Assembly (NCBI GenBank): GCA_002314565.1 | Contig: DCGL01000052.1 | Location: 1 to 6,632, forward strand | Reading direction: 5' to 3' | Length of the DNA: 6,632 nt | Origin: Clostridiales bacterium UBA1779 | GTDB lineage: Bacteria; Bacillota; Clostridia; Oscillospirales; CAG-272 | Shown: positions 6,427-6,632 of the stretch, one piece after another | Position numbering within the stretch: position 1 is the stretch's first letter | Layout: every line of letters starts with the position of its first letter | Notes under the pieces: generated by a model | Databases searched by the model: none | What the model saw: only the letters and a program-made list of their open reading frames with translations | What the model was told of the DNA's origin: nothing | Translations under genes and position numbers: made by a program

Positions 6427-6442
6427 ATTCGCCTCTTCCGTG

Positions 6443-6456
6443 TGACAATTTTGTAA
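6443..6456. promoter_or_regulatory. BceR-like operator TGACA-N4-TGTAA
   Basis: TGACA (6443-6447), ATTT, TGTAA (6452-6456) is an inverted repeat that fits the TnACA-N4-TGTAA consensus described for BceR-type regulators at their transporter promoters. It is centred about 73 bases upstream of the predicted start of the ATPase transcript and is the only full match I noticed in the intergenic regions. Together with the encoded regulator this supports autoregulation of the whole operon. Confidence 0.7.
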
Positions 6457-6487
6457 GATGACAAGGGACGGTTCTTTTGTCATCTCG
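6457..6487 (+). repeat. REP-like palindromic repeat, copy 1
   Basis: A 31-base unit. GATGACAAGGGA (6457-6468) pairs with TCTTTTGTCATC (6473-6484) around a CGGT loop, followed by TCG. Two of the 12 pairs are G-T, so the plus-strand single strand (RNA or ssDNA) folds better than its complement. It begins at the base after the TGTAA of the operator. Similar hairpin units are common between genes in Firmicutes, and in other bacteria REP elements are linked to Y1-type (RAYT) transposases; none is encoded in this window. Confidence 0.85.
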
Positions 6488-6499
6488 TTGTTTTTGTGG

Positions 6500-6530
6500 G
6501 ATGACAAGGGACGGTTCTTTTGTCATCTCG
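6500..6530 (+). repeat. REP-like palindromic repeat, copy 2 (direct)
   Basis: Identical over all 31 bases to copy 1, with start-to-start spacing of 43 bases; the spacer 6488-6499 is T/G-rich (TTGTTTTTGTGG). It forms one arm of a perfect inverted repeat with copy 3: arms 6498-6530 and 6540-6572, 33 bases each. Confidence 0.88.
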
Positions 6531-6539
6531 CGATTTTGC

Positions 6540-6570
6540 CGAGATGACAAAAGAACCGTCCCTTGTCATC
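6540..6570 (-). repeat. REP-like palindromic repeat, copy 3 (inverted)
   Basis: The exact reverse complement of copies 1 and 2 over 31 bases. Only 9 bases (CGATTTTGC, 6531-6539) separate it from copy 2, so the pair could extrude as a cruciform or fold as a very stable hairpin. Head-to-head pairing of REP units is the arrangement known as BIME in enterobacteria. Confidence 0.88.
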
Positions 6571-6580
6571 CCTTGTCATC
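6561..6580. repeat. 10-bp tandem duplication at the end of repeat copy 3
   Basis: CCTTGTCATC occurs twice in direct succession (6561-6570 and 6571-6580). The first is the end of repeat copy 3; the second looks like a slippage or insertion duplication of it. Confidence 0.8.
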
Positions 6581-6597
6581 TGAGGCGGATTTTCCAT

Positions 6598-6615
6598 AAG
6601 GACGCGGTCCTTTTT
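6598..6615 (+). terminator. Small hairpin with T-run near the right edge
   Basis: AAGGAC (6598-6603) pairs with GTCCTT (6607-6612) around GCG, and the T-run covers 6611-6615. The stem is short and no plus-strand gene ends before it in this window, so its function is unclear; it could be part of a gene or 3' region extending beyond the edge. Confidence 0.25.
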
Positions 6616-6632
6616 CAAACGGTGATTTGCAA

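Noticed and set aside
6457..6580. CRISPR array
   Set aside because: The repeat units are palindromic over nearly their full length, one is inverted, and spacers are 12 and 9 bases, unlike the uniform direct repeats and roughly 30-40-base spacers of CRISPR.
6523..6630. Minus-strand open frame entering from the right edge and ending TGA inside repeat copy 2 (about 35 codons), possibly the C-terminus of a neighbouring gene
   Set aside because: A second minus-strand frame is also open for about 20 codons, so the coding frame cannot be chosen; much of this frame is translated repeat. Sequence to the right of the window would decide it.
6545..6632. Plus-strand open frame starting ATG ACA AAA inside repeat copy 3 and running off the right edge
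   Set aside because: Its first part is repeat sequence, it has only about 29 codons in view, no ribosome binding site, and no recognisable protein motif.

Overview
The window reads like a chromosomal segment from a Firmicute with balanced GC content, most likely a member of class Clostridia. The grounds are the Bce-type ABC transporter/two-component module (a family essentially confined to Firmicutes), strong GGAGG ribosome binding sites, sigma-A type promoters with extended -10 elements, and copies of a short palindromic repeat (core ACAAGGGACGGTTCTTTTGT) of a kind I recall from Firmicute intergenic regions. The genus cannot be fixed from sequence alone.

Layout. Bases 1-296 are a leader/intergenic region: a possible terminator end at 1-56, a clear hairpin plus T-run at 124-152, a well-formed promoter at 183-211 and a short leader. 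Two tandem MgtC/SapB-family membrane proteins follow on the plus strand (297-1010 and 1028-1726), 17 bases apart and probably one transcript. A strong bidirectional terminator (1733-1768) separates them from a convergent four-gene operon on the minus strand. Read 5' to 3' on that strand, the operon is: ABC ATPase (6353-5589), ten-helix FtsX-like permease (5592-3550), OmpR-family response regulator (3473-2790) and intramembrane-sensing histidine kinase (2793-1813). ATPase/permease and regulator/kinase are each joined by ATGA start/stop overlaps. The only gap, between permease and regulator, holds a long hairpin followed by T6, which looks like an internal terminator or attenuator.

How it works together. 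By family knowledge, BceAB-type transporters protect the cell wall lipid II cycle from peptide antibiotics. The permease signals transport activity to the BceS-type kinase, which phosphorylates the BceR-type regulator, which activates the transporter promoter. The sequence supports such a closed loop here: a promoter (6383-6411) precedes the ATPase gene, and upstream of it lies TGACA-N4-TGTAA (6443-6456), matching the TnACA-N4-TGTAA site described for BceR-like regulators. The antibiotic recognised cannot be read from the sequence.

The least ordinary parts are non-coding. A cluster of three identical 31-base palindromic repeats (6457-6570, two direct and one inverted) starts at the base next to the operator. 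A diverged relative of the same repeat with an extra hairpin head (1773-1817) spans the kinase stop codon, so the module is bracketed by one repeat family. I see no phage, integron, CRISPR or tRNA features.
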